This document shows positions 13,201-26,024 of a stretch of 64,000 nt of DNA, piece by piece. Origin of the DNA: Diabrotica undecimpunctata. Lineage: Eukaryota > Arthropoda > Insecta > Coleoptera > Chrysomelidae. Every line of letters begins with the position of its first letter. The stretch's first letter is position 1. The position numbers and the translations under genes were made by a program. The stretch spans positions 85,257,389-85,321,388 of the forward strand of contig NC_092808.1 in assembly GCF_040954645.1 (NCBI RefSeq). Reading direction: 5' to 3'. The notes below the pieces were generated by a model. That model was not told the origin of the DNA, did no database searches, and saw only the letters and a list, made by a program, of their open reading frames with translations.

Positions 13201-14339
13201 ATACTTTTGTAAACCGTAAGTTTTTGTATCTTGACGACTTTACTCATAAAAAGTGCTGTAACAAAAAAGAAGAACAGTTCTAGCTCACTCTTAATTTGAT
13301 TAGGTTGAGTTTGAATATATACGAAGTAATAATTTATGACGAGTTTCATTGTAAAGGAAAAGATTTCCAAAGATGTAAATACCAACTTCCAATCTGCCAA
13401 AAGATCGAGGCCGTAAATAGAAAGTATGTTGCATGGGTCATTGAGCCTAAAAATATTTAAAACTTTGTAATTTCAGAACCAAGAAAATAGTAAATTAACA
13501 GGCAAATTCTGAAATCGGTAAAAAACATTACTTTAGCAAATGCTCGAAATGGAGAGCAAGTTTTAAAATAATAAGTATGGTAATTAAAAAAAAAAAAAAA
13601 ACAACCTAAAATACTATATAGTCAATAGTATATTTTTCTTGGCATTTTAAATATATCACAGAAGTGTTTACTTCATGGTAAGTTTTTTTAAACTATGATG
13701 TACAAGTCAATCAGTTGGATCTTTCTCCCTATAAGTTATGGTACTTTTCTTTTAGACTATGTAACAAGCAATTCTTGAGACCCTTCCACTTATGGTTTTT
13801 GATTCTTTCCATTGCTGAAGAATACAAACCTCACCAATCGCCTTTCTGGTTTGTAAACTTGTTTTTATTTGACGGTCCGTATGTGAGTCCATCACGGTTT
13901 TGCTACCTTTTTAGATAGGTCCTGCAGGAGCAGGGTAACGATATTGCCCAGGACAACTAAAGTACTTAACGTACCCTGACGTAAAAACCAGTGGCCTGCG
14001 GAGAGATTTATGCATTTTCTAAAGGTATTAAAAGCGGAACCGTGAATCCAGGAACTCTTCAAGGTTTCAGAATGTGCACTTAAAATTAAACACACTTTCA
14101 AATGTTTCAAAATTTTTAACACCGAACAAAACAAAATAATATCGAATGCCACTTTTTTATTTATGAAAACTTAATTGATGAAACTAAACATCATCTTCAA
14201 CTACTGTTTGATTACAACGATTTTTATAGGATCTTAAAAAATTGTCATCTTCATTGTTTGATTTACCTAAAAAAGCCGGTACGCAGGCACGCTATAAAAG
14301 CAGCTAGATCAAGTGGAAAGTGTACTTACTGGGTGTTTT
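13201..14339. other. No recognised feature
   Basis: AT-rich. Two overlapping open frames (13715-13918 plus, 13892-14152 minus) do not resemble a family I know. A poly(A) run lies at about 13588-13603. Confidence 0.45.
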
Positions 14340-15720
14340 TGCATGGATGCATGGAAGAGTCCCATGCTCTTCAACATAAACGGCGAATAGATTATGAGAT
14401 ATGTTTTAGAGAACTGGAAAGGTGAAATCACCAATGGCACCAAACTTATTAACCTTCGGTACGCTGATGATACCACCCTCATGGCTGGAGCTTAAGAAGA
14501 ATTAGAAGAACTCATACAAAGACTTAAAGAAAAAAATTTGGTAGCCGGTCTCTTGATTAACAAAAAAAAAATAACAATAGTTGTGGGGGCCATGTAACTG
14601 GCTCCCTATATTCGAGTGTTGGAAATCTTTTGATTCCAAGCCTTACTTCAAAGGACTTGTGAGTGGATGTATCTCCATAGGTTTGGTTCTTCAGTGACCG
14701 TTGAAGGATAAGGATTGTTAATGTGAGCAAATATAACTCCAGAGAAATAAAATCACCTTTAGTTTATCGACTTATAATTAACTTATTTTTAGAGTAGAGA
14801 AGCCTCAACACGGCTCTAGCTGACTATACAGTATCAAATAATTCTTTCTTTATCACACGTAAAAGAGAAAACCGTATTTATGAGAAAAATGCCCGATTTC
14901 GGCGTAGAGAAATATTTTATACGTGAATTGAGAGTGTTTTAAAATGCGATGCCTCAAGGGCGATCTGTGAGAACGAACTAACAATAATACTTGGTGCGTA
15001 AAAGTGTAGATTACCCCTCTTGTATTTAGGTGTGAAAACTATTTAAGAGGCTGTGGTGGCACCAACAAGTCGGCTATCCCGAGCAAACTTCATAAAGTGA
15101 CTATTTTACTTATTCTACACTAAGAAAAGTGTAAAGAACTATATTTTTATTTTATATTTTAAAATGATATGTTCATTTTTGGAACAACAGTAACATCGAA
15201 ACGGTTAACACTTTCACATCTCGGCTCTTAAACCAAGAAGGATGCAGTGAAGAAGTTAAAAGAAGAATTGCACCGGCTAAGCAAGCCACCATAAAAATTA
15301 TAAGGATTGGAAAAGTAATCGTATAATGCTTAACACTAAGGTACGAATAGTTAAAAGACTTTTATTACGTATATTCCTATACGCATCTGAATTTTGAGCA
15401 TTAAAACAAACAGACAAAAAGAAAATAAATGTCTTTAAAATGTATTGCTAATTTATCAATCAATCCTTCAACAGATCGAATTAAAGAAGAGATTACGTAT
15501 CATAGTAGCTGAAAATATTGCCAAGTTCTTCGGCCCTGTAATTAGAGGAAACAGTTTAGGAATACTTGCAGTGGGGGCATGGTCCATAGGAATCGAAATT
15601 GAAAATTGGAAACTGACATTACAAGAGATTTCACGAAATTAATATGCTTGAAATCAAGCTACGGACTTGAACAAGAAGAAAATTCAGGGATCCAAGTAGC
15701 GTGAGTCGAAAAATGCACGT
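14340..15720 (+). pseudogene. Non-LTR retrotransposon RT, decayed
   Basis: At 14345-14580 the plus strand gives SPMLFNINGE, then NLRYADDTTLMAGA and EELEELIQRLKEKN, which are the LSP-x-LFN and YADD boxes of an RT palm with stops. After about 500 bp of unrelated or inserted sequence the post-palm part resumes at about 15190-15330 (LLNQEGCSEEVKRRIAPAKQ), matching the DG-x-C-x-EI-x-RR region. A last decayed part extends to about 15700. Several frameshifts; inactive. Confidence 0.75.
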
Positions 15721-18059
15721 GAGTGGCCATCAAAATATTCCAAATATTCCAATTGGAAATAAAGTATATTTATGATGACATTCCAAAAAAAAACATAGTT
15801 AGAAATTGTCACAGAAAACAACTAATTTTAAAGAACATAGAATATCGTATATTATTTTAAAAGATATAATTACCTAACAATATACAATAGGTGTGAACAA
15901 CTTAGTAAATGCAACATGCAGTTTTTGATGAATTAAGAAGTAAAGTTAATTTATGTTTATATTTAAATTCACATATTTAATTAATTCTGTGTGATTTTGT
16001 AAATTTTAATTACGATTGTATTATTTCATAAATTATTTGCTACAAATAAAAAATGATATTCTCTTTAATGAACGATGACCTTATTGTTCATATAATGAAT
16101 TTATGTCATATTGTGCTTACGTGATAAAAATAAAATCATACTTCTTTCTATAGTAGCACTTATGTCACATGTTACAATTTTAAATAAAATGCGATAAACC
16201 TTGTCACACTAAACTGCTTCCTGAAGAAAAAATCATTCACCTAAACACATTTATTACTTCTGTGACATTCAATGTTACTGCTAATTGGGTATGTAAGTAA
16301 GCAAAAGTGTATAATCAAGGAGTAAACAACGTTAATGAATATTTTTTACGGATAAGTACTTGAAGTTCTTGAAACTATTCATTGCCAAGTGGATACTAAA
16401 TATACCAATTAGTATGAGCATTACTTATTATAGTTTACGTGAGAACGATGGCCGTAAACAAGTAAATTCTATGCAAAATGCAAAAGGTTGGTCAATGCAT
16501 TGTGTTTCTTGAAAGATGCATTAAATAATAGCCACTCACAACTTAAAACGATTATCAATGTCTTATTATAGTACCCTTATAATTTAAACTATAATAGATA
16601 AATTTATTTGTTTTTATGTTCTATTCCATTTTTTCATAAAACATTTGAAACAAAGCTGACAAATAATAAATAATACAGTGTTCTAAAATTTGTTTAATAT
16701 TTAGCACCTGCAATTCTTTGGAGAAAGATGCTAGACAAATAAATTCAAATAATTTTAATAGGCATATAATTAAGCTAAAAAATCCATTGTACTCATATTT
16801 CTAGTACTATAATATCTTAAGTTAACTTAAAACGAAGTGAAAAATCGAATCTCAAAGATTATTAACTATAGAAAATTTATATTCAGTGCAATTATGACCA
16901 ATGGTAACTGAATAATGAGTATCCTCCAACATTAATTGTTGCAACACACCACCGTTACTTACTTCTAATGTTCTGTCGAACATGCTACTTCAGTATATTT
17001 CATAATCCTTATACTAAAAAGAACATCTGTCAGTTTCTGAATCATATGTGGTGCAGCTGAAAAATTGCTAAGGCATCAATTAAGCTTAATATTATCATCC
17101 GTACACTACCAGAAACGAGGATGTGCAAATTCCAAGTTTCGAGAAAAAGTTTATTTGAAAGTTTTACCGCATTAACAAAAATTGGGAATTTATGTCGAGG
17201 ACCTCACTATCCAAGAGATATTAAGCTAAAACGTTGTTTTATAGGTAGCTATACTTAAATCATATTTTTTTACTTTACAATAAACAGCACATTCGTAGTT
17301 TTGGCTTTAAAGTCTTCAAGTAAAGTGTCCATTTGTTGAAATAAATAAATATGAAAAAAGTATATTAAATTGAAACCTAACTTTGGTCCAGTAAAAAATT
17401 ATTGGCAAATATATCACCAAATAACCACTACGATTAAGGCACATATCCCATTGTTTTACCAACCGATATATACCCTGTGTAAATAATTTTTGTAGCTGTT
17501 GTTCTTAGAATTCTTTTACGACATTTTTTACTGCGTTCTTCGACTGAAAATCATCATTTTTTAACGCCTTTCTCAATGGCACAAAGATGTCAAAATCGCA
17601 AAGTGATCAATTAAGACTACAACACTTGATATTAGGTAACACTAAAAAATTTATTTTCTATTAATCAAAACCGATGGTGTCCGCAAATCAAGTTAGCCAA
17701 AATTTTGCTAGATATAGTTTGTAATACTGATCACAGATTACAGATAATATAATACAAGACCAAAGTTGGAAAAGTAATAGATATAATGACCAAAAAGACA
17801 AAACACAGATATAAAAAATGCCCTTTTCCAGGTACACAGGCTATAAACAACGCAGTCAAAACAAAAATCAAACAGATTACCTTTAAAAATCCGATGAACC
17901 TTTAGAATTAATAAAACAGAGAAGATAAAAAACAACAGAAGTCTGACAAAAGAGGAAGACAAAACTCGATACAGGCAGATCTCATCTCATATCCAAAGAA
18001 GCTGTTGAAAATATTATACTAGATGCTTTAAAAATATTTGCGCAGAGATATAGGAGCAT
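15721..18059. other. No recognised feature (2.3 kb)
   Basis: AT-rich sequence without recognised coding, terminal-repeat or RNA signals. Short frames such as 17738-17962 (minus) are hydrophobic, low-complexity noise. Confidence 0.45.
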
Positions 18060-18950
18060 GCCAACTGGTTACAAACATGGGAGCTGTGTCACAAAATTAA
18101 TATTATCACACACTGTTTCAAACAAAAAAAAATTAGTGGTATACAAAGCTTACAATTTATTATTATAAAAAAGAACCGGTTAGTATGTTACAAGAAACTG
18201 AAGCTGGTATAAAGAAAATGGCACAGAATAAGTCTCCAGTACGTGTAGATTTAATTCCATTTAAAAAGTTAAAAAACGGAGAAGACGTATTTAAAAGTTA
18301 TACACTACATATGTCAACTCATATCGACAACCCTGAAATGATCTACTGACTAGAGAACCTCCGTAATTGTTCATTTGCATAAAAAAGGTTTCACTGGAAA
18401 ATGCAACAAGTATAGACTAATTGGATTAATATCACGTGCAAGTCCTTTTACAGAAAATACCCTACAGATAAGATTAATTTACCACCAAATAGCTGCTGAA
18501 GAAGCCGTAGGAACAAGAAAACAAATTTTGTTTATATGAAAACATAATATAAACTACTATAAAGATGACAACAATGATGAAAATGTGAGACTGGAAAACA
18601 TATATTTCTAGCGGTGCAAAAGACACAAGACTGGGCTGCATATTGTCCCCAACGTTATATATCCCATATAGTAAACACATAATGAAACTTGTTACAGATG
18701 AAACATTTCAGTAGGTAAAGTCAAGGTAACTAATCTTCGCTTTGCCGATGACACATTGTTTATAGTCCAAAGTGAGGAAGAACTTGCGCAAAACACCATC
18801 AGTAAAAACTTAAACTGTGAGCAGAAAATTCGACGACGTATAAAGATGGGTAGAACCGTTATGCCCAACCTCATGAAAATATGGAATATCGTACACATAA
18901 CAAAAATACTAAGATCAATCTTGCACGAACTTTGGTTTACCTAAAAAGTC
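18060..18950 (+). pseudogene. Non-LTR retrotransposon RT, decayed
   Basis: At about 18180-18290 the plus strand reads SMLQETEAGIKKMAQNKSP followed by VDLIPFKKLKNGED, matching the E-x-A-I-x-x-M-K-x-x-K-S-P-G-x-D fingers motif. At about 18610-18670 there is LGCILSPTLY, and at 18730-18770 NLRFADDTLFIVQSEEEL, the catalytic box. Frameshifts and stops separate the blocks. The C-terminal part is lost. Confidence 0.7.
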
Positions 18951-19959
18951 TATTTGTTTGCAATTGACAGCTCATTATAAATGCAAATAATAAAATAGGG
19001 GTAAGGGTTACCATCAAGGCCATAAACCATTGCAGTACGGATGTAGTTAAAACCAATAAGTTTTTGAAAATTGGCAGTTTCGCTTAATTTCATGAGTTTT
19101 GGTGAGAAGAAGGTGATTTGAGCTCAAAATGCTATGTGGCAATCTTTGTAAAGTGAGTTAATCACCGGTTTGTTGCTGTATTGTGTGACAAGGGATTTGA
19201 TAACAGCGTCCTGAGGGCTAAGGAAACTTGCATAGTTTTAACTGAAAAAAAACCAGCCGAGTTTAAAGAATACATATTGTTATCATCCAGGATAACCTGA
19301 AGTTCAGCTTTAATATTTGATTTCATTTCTTCCAGGATTTGTCCAGCATCCATTTTGTGTCTCCTATAAGTCAGGTTTTAATTGTTGTAAAGTGGGACAG
19401 TGTTTTTGTATTCAAATCTAAGGTATTAAACTTTTTTATTAATTTGAAAAAAATAAGCAAGTAGTTTTGTTAAATTTTTCTGAATAAATATTTATCGTTT
19501 AATACAATAAGATTTCCTCTCATGTCAATTTAAAAGGTTTATAAATAAATTTAAGTTTTATGTACCAGCTAATTGTCATATTTTAGTTTCTTTTAAATAA
19601 AATTAACTTTTGATAATTAATTAATAATTCAGAAATGTTTGTATGTTTATTTCGACATATAACAATTAGTATATCCTTTTCTACCAATTGGTATATAACA
19701 TAACAATAGCTTTATTTCTGTTGGTTAGAAGGTCCAACTCAATGTATTGTTTGTTGATAGATTTAAATATTTTTATTTGTAATAACTGTTTATGTGAAAT
19801 AAAAATACATTATGTAATATTACTCTTAACATGGAGTTTAAAAAAATTATTTCTTTTAAGAAGATATATTAAACGGCGTCCTAACTTTAAATAGTTTAGA
19901 AATCTTCTTGTTTAGTTTTGCCCAGGACATCTCTGTAAGTATTTTTTTATTTTTTTTTC
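18951..19959. other. No recognised feature
   Basis: AT-rich. The minus-strand frame 19162-19353 (63 codons) contains a plausible amphipathic start but no family I recognise. Confidence 0.4.
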
Positions 19960-20805
19960 GTAGTTAGTTCTCCCAGTCCCCTCAAAAAATAGGAATCCCA
20001 AAACACGAGTAGCCGTTCGCAAACGTTTCAACTTATTTGCTTCCCTATCTCCAAGCTCAGTGATTGCTCAGTCCCCTTTAAACAAATTATTACTAAGACA
20101 AACAGATATGAACGAAAACAACCAACAAAATCTGATGACTTTCTGCGAAGAAAAGTTTATTCGGTCTATTTAAACAAGGATATTCCTATATTAGATACAA
20201 TATTAAAGACAATAAGATATAATAATTTTCCTTACTTTAACCGAGAAAAATTATGGAAATTACTGAACAAAATCGGAATGAAAATCAAAGAAAAGTGTAT
20301 ATTAAAAGATAAAGAAAATATTGTTTGTTGGCGAAGGTAATATTTGAGAACGATAAAAAGATATTCTACTGGTTTAAATGCTTCCACAGAAAAGATTAAT
20401 AATCATGCACATTGGTAGCGAAAATGATTTTCTGAAAAATAGTTTATTTGAGTTGGTTTCAAAATCCACTAAAGATTACTAAGAAGAATTGAACTCCGAT
20501 TTTTTTTGAGCAATTCTTTTCTCAGATACTGAATTTTGTATCAAATAATATTGCCGTTGATTAAATAACGTTAGACTCAAAATTATTGGAAAAGTTACCG
20601 GCGGTTTCGTGGAAAAAAGTAGATATAATTGACTGGCTCCAAGACAAAGTAATACCGTTTGATTAGATTATGCTTAAAAAGGAATTATCACGAATTGTAA
20701 GGCAACATAAAACATAGTATAAAAAATATGTCATTGACAAAATGGCAAAAACAAAAGGAATAACGATATTACGTTTGCCACCTGATCATTTTCAAGTACA
20801 GTATT
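19960..20805 (+). pseudogene. IS630/Tc1-superfamily-like DDE transposase relic, C-terminus missing
   Basis: The plus strand shows RRKVYSVYLNKDIPILDTIL (about 20145-20205) and then NREKLWKLLNKIGMKIKEKC with the ending KENIVCWRR. These fit the N-terminal DNA-binding region of an insect transposase family in which a WRxxYL motif precedes the catalytic core. The C-terminal core is seen at about 20590-20800 as SWKKVDIIDWLQDK, then KKELSRIVRQHK, YVIDKMAK and LRLPPDHF. In intact relatives the last motif is followed by a LNPIE-type box carrying the catalytic Glu. Here the sequence stops just before it, so the element is truncated, apparently by whatever brought in the next element. Confidence 0.65.
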
Positions 20806-20959
20806 GTAAGAATTAATGGAATTATTGTGACATTTTTCAATATTCACAGTTGGCAACACTGTTCACACATTTACAACTGACCAAGCATTGAAAACCTAAC
20901 CTTACTTTTCTCTGCCTTTTATTTGAGGGTGTTTTAGGACATTTCCCACTAAGTTTGTA

Positions 20960-21880
20960 TTGTTTTGTACTATTTTGTGTTGTTTTTGGTAATTAGTGAG
21001 TTTGTTTCGTTTAATTACATCATGGGTATTACGCCTAGGAAGCGTGAAAAGATTATCACGTTAAGTGAACACACTTCTATGTCATAAAGAGAAATCGCAA
21101 GAACGTGTGTGAGTCAAAGTGTAGTAAGTAAGATTTCGAAGCGTAAACGAGAAATGAAAGATCTAGCAGCATCGGGTGTAGAGTATCGTGACTCAACTGT
21201 TCGAAAAAGACTTTTTGAGAATGGTAGAAGGGCAATGCGTTCACAGCAAAAAAACAGCTTCTAGCTGAACGAATAAAGAAGCAAAAGTTATTGTGGACCA
21301 AAAATACTCTAATTAGACTGTAGATGACTGGAAAAAAGTCATATTTACAAATGAAATTTCATCAATCAATTTGTCAGGAACTCTGACAATGAAAACCTTA
21401 CCTCATCTCATATTGATAAAACCGCAAAACATACAGTCAAAAAAATGTTTGGGGATGTTTTTCATACATGGGAGTTGGATCTGTGGTACCAATCGAAGGC
21501 ATGATGAACAGCCAAAAATACAAATCCATATTGGAATAGCGTTTGGACACAGAACTCAAAAAATGTTAGCCCCAAGAAGGAGCGATTCTTCAATAAGACT
21601 CTGCTCCCTGTCACAAGTCAAAGCAAATGACGCAATTTTTCATAAATAAGAAGATTAATGTTTTAGATTGGCCCGGTAATTCGCCAGACCTCAACCCCAC
21701 TGAAAATTTTATGAGCCATTTGCAAAGCTAGACTGCGCAAAATCGACTATACTACAAAAATAAAAATTATAGAAGCGGTCATTCAGGTTTGGTTTCGAGA
21801 TGAAAGGATATCTGAGAACTGTCAGAAGCTTGTAAAATTTGTATTCATTTTGCCAACGTCCAATTACTTAGTTTTTATAG
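20960..21880 (+). pseudogene. Tc1/mariner-like transposase relic
   Basis: The frame starts at about 21022 with MGITPRKREKII, followed by SREIART and SVVSKISKRKRE, a helix-turn-helix typical of Tc1-like transposases. The catalytic core reads WKKVIFTNEIS at about 21330-21365, where the usual T/S-D-E has TNE, so the first catalytic Asp is replaced by Asn. The last box DWPGNSPDLNPTENF lies near 21665-21710 and keeps the catalytic Glu. Stops and frameshifts occur between the blocks. The word CAGTTGGCAACACTG near 20845-20860 resembles the TIR start of Tc1-type elements, but I could not pair it with a right end. Confidence 0.7.
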
Positions 21881-21949
21881 TATTAATTTTAAGACCTTTC
21901 CTTTGGGTTGCTTAATTTATCAAGTTTAATAATGTTTAAAGGTCTTCCA

Positions 21950-22150
21950 CGCCTTCTGTAGGAATGGTTGTATCATCAGCAAATCTGTTATTATTGTTTC
22001 CTACTAATTTTTATTTTTTGTGGTCTGCCCTGCAAGACTACTTAAATATTTCCTCGGCATATAAGTTTTAAAAAATTGGCGACAAGATACAGCCTTGTCA
22101 AACTCCACGTTGTATGGACAGTTTTTTGGTGCAGCGCTCTTCAGTTTGTA
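21950..22150 (-). pseudogene. Non-LTR RT palm scrap
   Basis: On the minus strand QGCILSP (about 22080-22105) precedes NRFADDTTIP (about 21960-21995). These are the two hallmark boxes of a non-LTR RT palm in the right order and roughly the right spacing. Nothing else of the element is recognisable. Confidence 0.65.
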
Positions 22151-23065
22151 CAGACGTTACTTAGTTATAGAGTTCTGCCATTTTCTTGCATTTAAAAAGT
22201 ACGTAGGTCATGTTGAACTCGAGCAAATGCATTTTCTTAGTAACTGAAACAGATATAGACATTCTTACTAAAATCGAAATTTTTTAGACTAGATCACGCA
22301 TATGTAATAATGTTTAATGCCATTTCTAAGGGCTGTTTAACACCAATTTGGCTTTCAAATATACGGAATGTGCAGTTTTGAATTATTCGCAAAAAAAATC
22401 TTATGTGCCTGACTCACCAGACTAATGGGTCAAAATTCGCCGCAATCTGTGGGTTAAATCAAGCCAATCTTATGTTAATTTGTAGTAGACAAAACTAAAC
22501 TAAACTTGGTTAATTAATATACATTGCATTTTAAAGTTGTTTTTACTCCCTGAATAGTTATGTTAATAATACACAAATAATAATGTTAATAATCATACAT
22601 CAATTTTGGCTTAATCTCTGTAAGCATGAAGGCCTTACATTATAAATTAGATTTCTGAATAGTCAATGTTTAATATTTTGTAATGCAATAACTAACCTAT
22701 CATTGAAAAATTACAAATTTAAAATGCAAATAAACATTATGGTAAAGCTAGCTGTATATTATAGCAATTATTTTACAAATAGAGTAAGAACTAATTTGTA
22801 TACGTTCCATAGATATTTCTACCACATTTCTTTAATCAATGCACACTTCTTTCATAAGTACTACCTGTCAATTTTGGTTTGCCTACAATATGTAATCAGT
22901 AATTTCTTTTCGAGAAAGTTTGCGGTTCAGAGGTGAAGTTACCTTATAATTATTTCTTGATTATTTTCCTTGAAATACCAGAAGGCAATTTTGAAAATCG
23001 TCTTCGTTTTATCGGCGCTGTTATTTACCTATCACATGATTTCTAAATTAACAATAAGTAGGCAG
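22151..23065. other. No recognised feature
   Basis: AT-rich sequence without recognised elements. Confidence 0.45.
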
Positions 23066-23102
23066 GTATATATCGATACCTTTTTGCCATAACATCGTAA
23101 GT
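23066..23102 (+). repeat. Left terminal inverted repeat (37 bp)
   Basis: Exact reverse complement of 25435-25471; starts GTATATATCGATACC. Confidence 0.9.
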
Positions 23103-23614
23103 CTCGTTTAGTAAATTTTACAGTACGGCAGTTTTTTCAATAAACGTGTTTAGAAATGTCCAATTGAAGTGAAAATTGGCATCCGGACGTATTATGATGA
23201 GTGTTTGAAGTAAAGTAATGATTTTTCTTCAAAATAGTTTCAGTTTTTTTGTAGTTGGACTTACGTTACTTTGGAAGCATTAAAAATAATTTTGCTACTG
23301 TAGTTTTATACAAGTCCAACACTTAGGATAATTTTGGTAAATTCAGAAATAATTTCACATTATGATTGTTATCGTAAGCTCAGCACTTACGATAAAAAGT
23401 ATGTTTAGACACAGCCTCATCAAGTAACATAAATATATATAAAAAAATACCAAAAATCATTTATTTAAGGTAATTTATTTGTGAAAAGTAAAAAGTACAA
23501 TAGGCATTTAACTGAACAACAAATCGCTTTACTCATAAACTTACAAATAGTCATAATATCTAATGTTATTGCATGTGATATAATAAATGTGAATGATAGC
23601 TAGTCAGCAGAAAT

Positions 23615-25080
23615 CTAATCTTGGGGCCCTTCATCGCTTTCGTCTTCCTCATCGGATTCTGCTAGCTTATCTGGCGTAGCTGACGTTTTCATTAGCCTAT
23701 ATTCTTTATTCTTTTGAAACCTGAGAGAAATTATATTGTAGTCGCAGAGATCAATTAAGTCTTTTTTCTTTGCAACGGAAATAGACAATTTTTGAGACTA
23801 AAGCCGTTTTGGTTTTTTTTTTCCTTTTAATTCCATCGTAAAATTGATGCAGTTCTGGCCATTATTTAAATATTCAACCTCTATAATAATATCTGGGTTA
23901 CCTTTCTCAAATTTTACATTTTTAATTTCACTGATTTTTATAGGTTTTCCGTTCTTACATTTGAATTTACTCGGTTTTAGTACATCATCAGATATTTTTT
24001 TTCCATTCTAAGAAGTCGCTGAAATCAATTTTTATTGTTTCAAATGGTTAAGGTTTGGTACGAGAGTTGGATATCAATGTACACCATTCTGATGGAGCCC
24101 ATACTACGCGTTTTTGATAAACCGCTCAATTGTTGCGGAACTGAGTCGACAGGCATATTAGTATGGCCTGGTAGTAAGTATCGCACACTGATTGATGTTA
24201 TATTAACAGAATCCCTAAGAAAAGTCGGGATCATTAGATGCAACTTCTTGCAAATATTTGTAGATTATGGTAGATATTTCGTTACTGCCACGTCCTCCGT
24301 CAAATTCTCCCCACAAATAACAAAACCCATTTTGGGTTCCACTTTCGTAAACTATAAGATTGTAATAAGCATACTTTCTGGTGTAGTACAAGAGCAAATT
24401 GTCTCCATGTGGTGTGTTTAACACCTTCTGTACGTCGAAATTAGCACATAAAAATTTTGAATCTAAGATAGTTTTTTTTTTGATCAGCTAGAAATGAGTC
24501 TTTGCATTTTTCTTTGTTTTCCAAATGTTTTTCATACAATTGCTTTGTTTCTTCTGTTTCCTTAAAATCTTTGTCTTTTCTCACTTCACATACTTTGCAC
24601 TTATCTTTTTTCGGCAAGTGAAATCCGATATTAAATTCTGCCTTAAAAATCTTTCAGAACACTTACAGGGAAACGATATCGTTCTTAGTTATGCCATTTT
24701 CTAACTGTTTCTTCTTAAAAAGTTCGTATAAGAATGATACATTACGAAATTTAGTGGGTAAGTGTCTTCTCGATGTTTTATTTCTGCAATAATGAGGTGG
24801 AACAGCGGGTAGCAACGTGATAAAATCTAAAACATTCTGCTTCTGCTCTTTCCAGTCTTTTTATGTGGAACATGCTTACCTCTCGGATCTATTTTGGAAA
24901 ATGAGACTGACGTAGAGTTTTCTTTCGTATATCTCAAAGTCATTTGTGAAATATCCGAGGTTTTCAATAAAAATTGTTGGCACACCTCGTGTTCCACATC
25001 ATTCCACCTAATTATATACTTGTACGAACATTGTCTTCTGCTTCTTCCAGCCTCTTGTTTTCGACGTTTTATTATCTTTT
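23615..25080 (-). pseudogene. Uncharacterised transposase-like protein of the TIR element
   Basis: Read on the minus strand in order, the relic has a basic start (RRKQEAGRSRRQCSYKYI). A conserved-looking C-x-x-FLLKTSDIS block and DPRGKHVPHKK follow (about 24880-25075). Next is LPAVPPHYCRNKTSRRHLPT (about 24770-24830) and a Cys-containing HLPKKDKCKVCE (about 24590-24625). Then come FDVQKV-x-NTPHGD, a 69-codon open frame with CYLWGEFDGGRGSNEIS (24215-24424), and YLLPGHTNMPVDSV (about 24130-24190), a G-H-T-x-x-x-x-D motif. The C-terminus is KKDLIDLCDYNII, then an acidic tail to a stop at 23615. From memory this order fits a large family of uncharacterised insect proteins. The D and H/D motifs suggest an RNase H-like nuclease, which is inference. 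Several frameshifts and stops make it inactive. Confidence 0.65.
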
Positions 25081-25434
25081 ATGCCTAAAGCAAAAGTAAA
25101 AACCATAAATAATTACCGAAAAAATTATTTTGTGGTACTTACGTTCTGATTCTGCGGCTATACACAGTGCACTAATAGATCGTAACGCACTTCGCTGCAT
25201 CGTAAGTAGCAATTTTTGTACCACGTGACTTGCACCTTACGATGTTTTGGAGACCATGCGATGTTTTCACAACTACAAAATAGATTTGCTCACATTTTTA
25301 TGTGACTTACGTTACAGCAAATTCGGTTTTTTCTCCAAGACTATGCTATTATACCTTACGATAATTTTGCTGGGAGGTGCCTGGCGGCTTGATAGATACG
25401 ATTCTTCAATAAAACTGTTTTCCCTAATTTTGTC

Positions 25435-25471
25435 ACTTACGATGTTATGGCAAAAAGGTATCGATATATAC
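25435..25471 (-). repeat. Right terminal inverted repeat (37 bp)
   Basis: Exact reverse complement of 23066-23102; ends GGTATCGATATATAC. Confidence 0.9.
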
Positions 25472-26024
25472 GCGCTGTGTTGTAAGGAAGTGACATTTAT
25501 ATGTTTAAAACGTATCTGCACGATGTTTACTGGTAATTTCTTGCATAAGTAAATATTTTCACTTTTCTCTTCATCAAGGCTATTAGAGAAATTCCAGAAA
25601 TATTATCTTATGCCAATCATTTTAGGGAATAATTTTATAAAAAATGCATATTTTTGATCTGTACAGAATGATAAAATTCTTTTCATACCAATTTTTTATG
25701 TTTAATTCATGAATGCACAGGGTCAATACAGTACAGTTAACACACTTGCTTATATTTCATTTCTAGCTGTTTTTTTTCTTCTTTTTGATGAAAATATTTT
25801 AGTATAATCGTTATTTAACACATAACCTGAGCTAGCATGCAAAACCTAACTATTAATTTTTTGGTATATTAGAGGGTTACATATTAGTCTCTGAAGTTTC
25901 CTTAGCAGAAGGTTTTTGACGGGAAGCAGTCTTAACCGACCGCCCAACCCTAACTTAAAGGACCAAAATTTTCTGTCGGGGTTTATTCCCTCATTTATTC
26001 CCTTATGCCGTTTTTTAAAATCTT
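25472..26024. other. No recognised feature
   Basis: AT-rich sequence between the TIR element and an RT relic. Confidence 0.45.

Larger units (their letters stand above)
23066..25471. mobile_element. TIR DNA transposon of an apparently undescribed family (2.4 kb)
   Basis: The element is bounded by perfect 37-bp inverted repeats, 23066-23102 and 25435-25471, containing CGATACCTTTTTGCC and CATCGTAAGT. Part of the outermost repeat (the palindromic TATATA) may be target site, which would shorten the true ends. Both flanks of the interior carry scattered copies of CTTACG or CGTAAG (for example 23267, 23389, 25139, 25202, 25240, 25308, 25354), like subterminal transposase-binding repeats of many DNA transposons. 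The only coding trace inside is a decayed minus-strand protein. Confidence 0.8.

Noticed and set aside
16216..16250. CCTGAAGA near 16222 as a hammerhead core
   Set aside because: No GAAA core follows at a usable distance.
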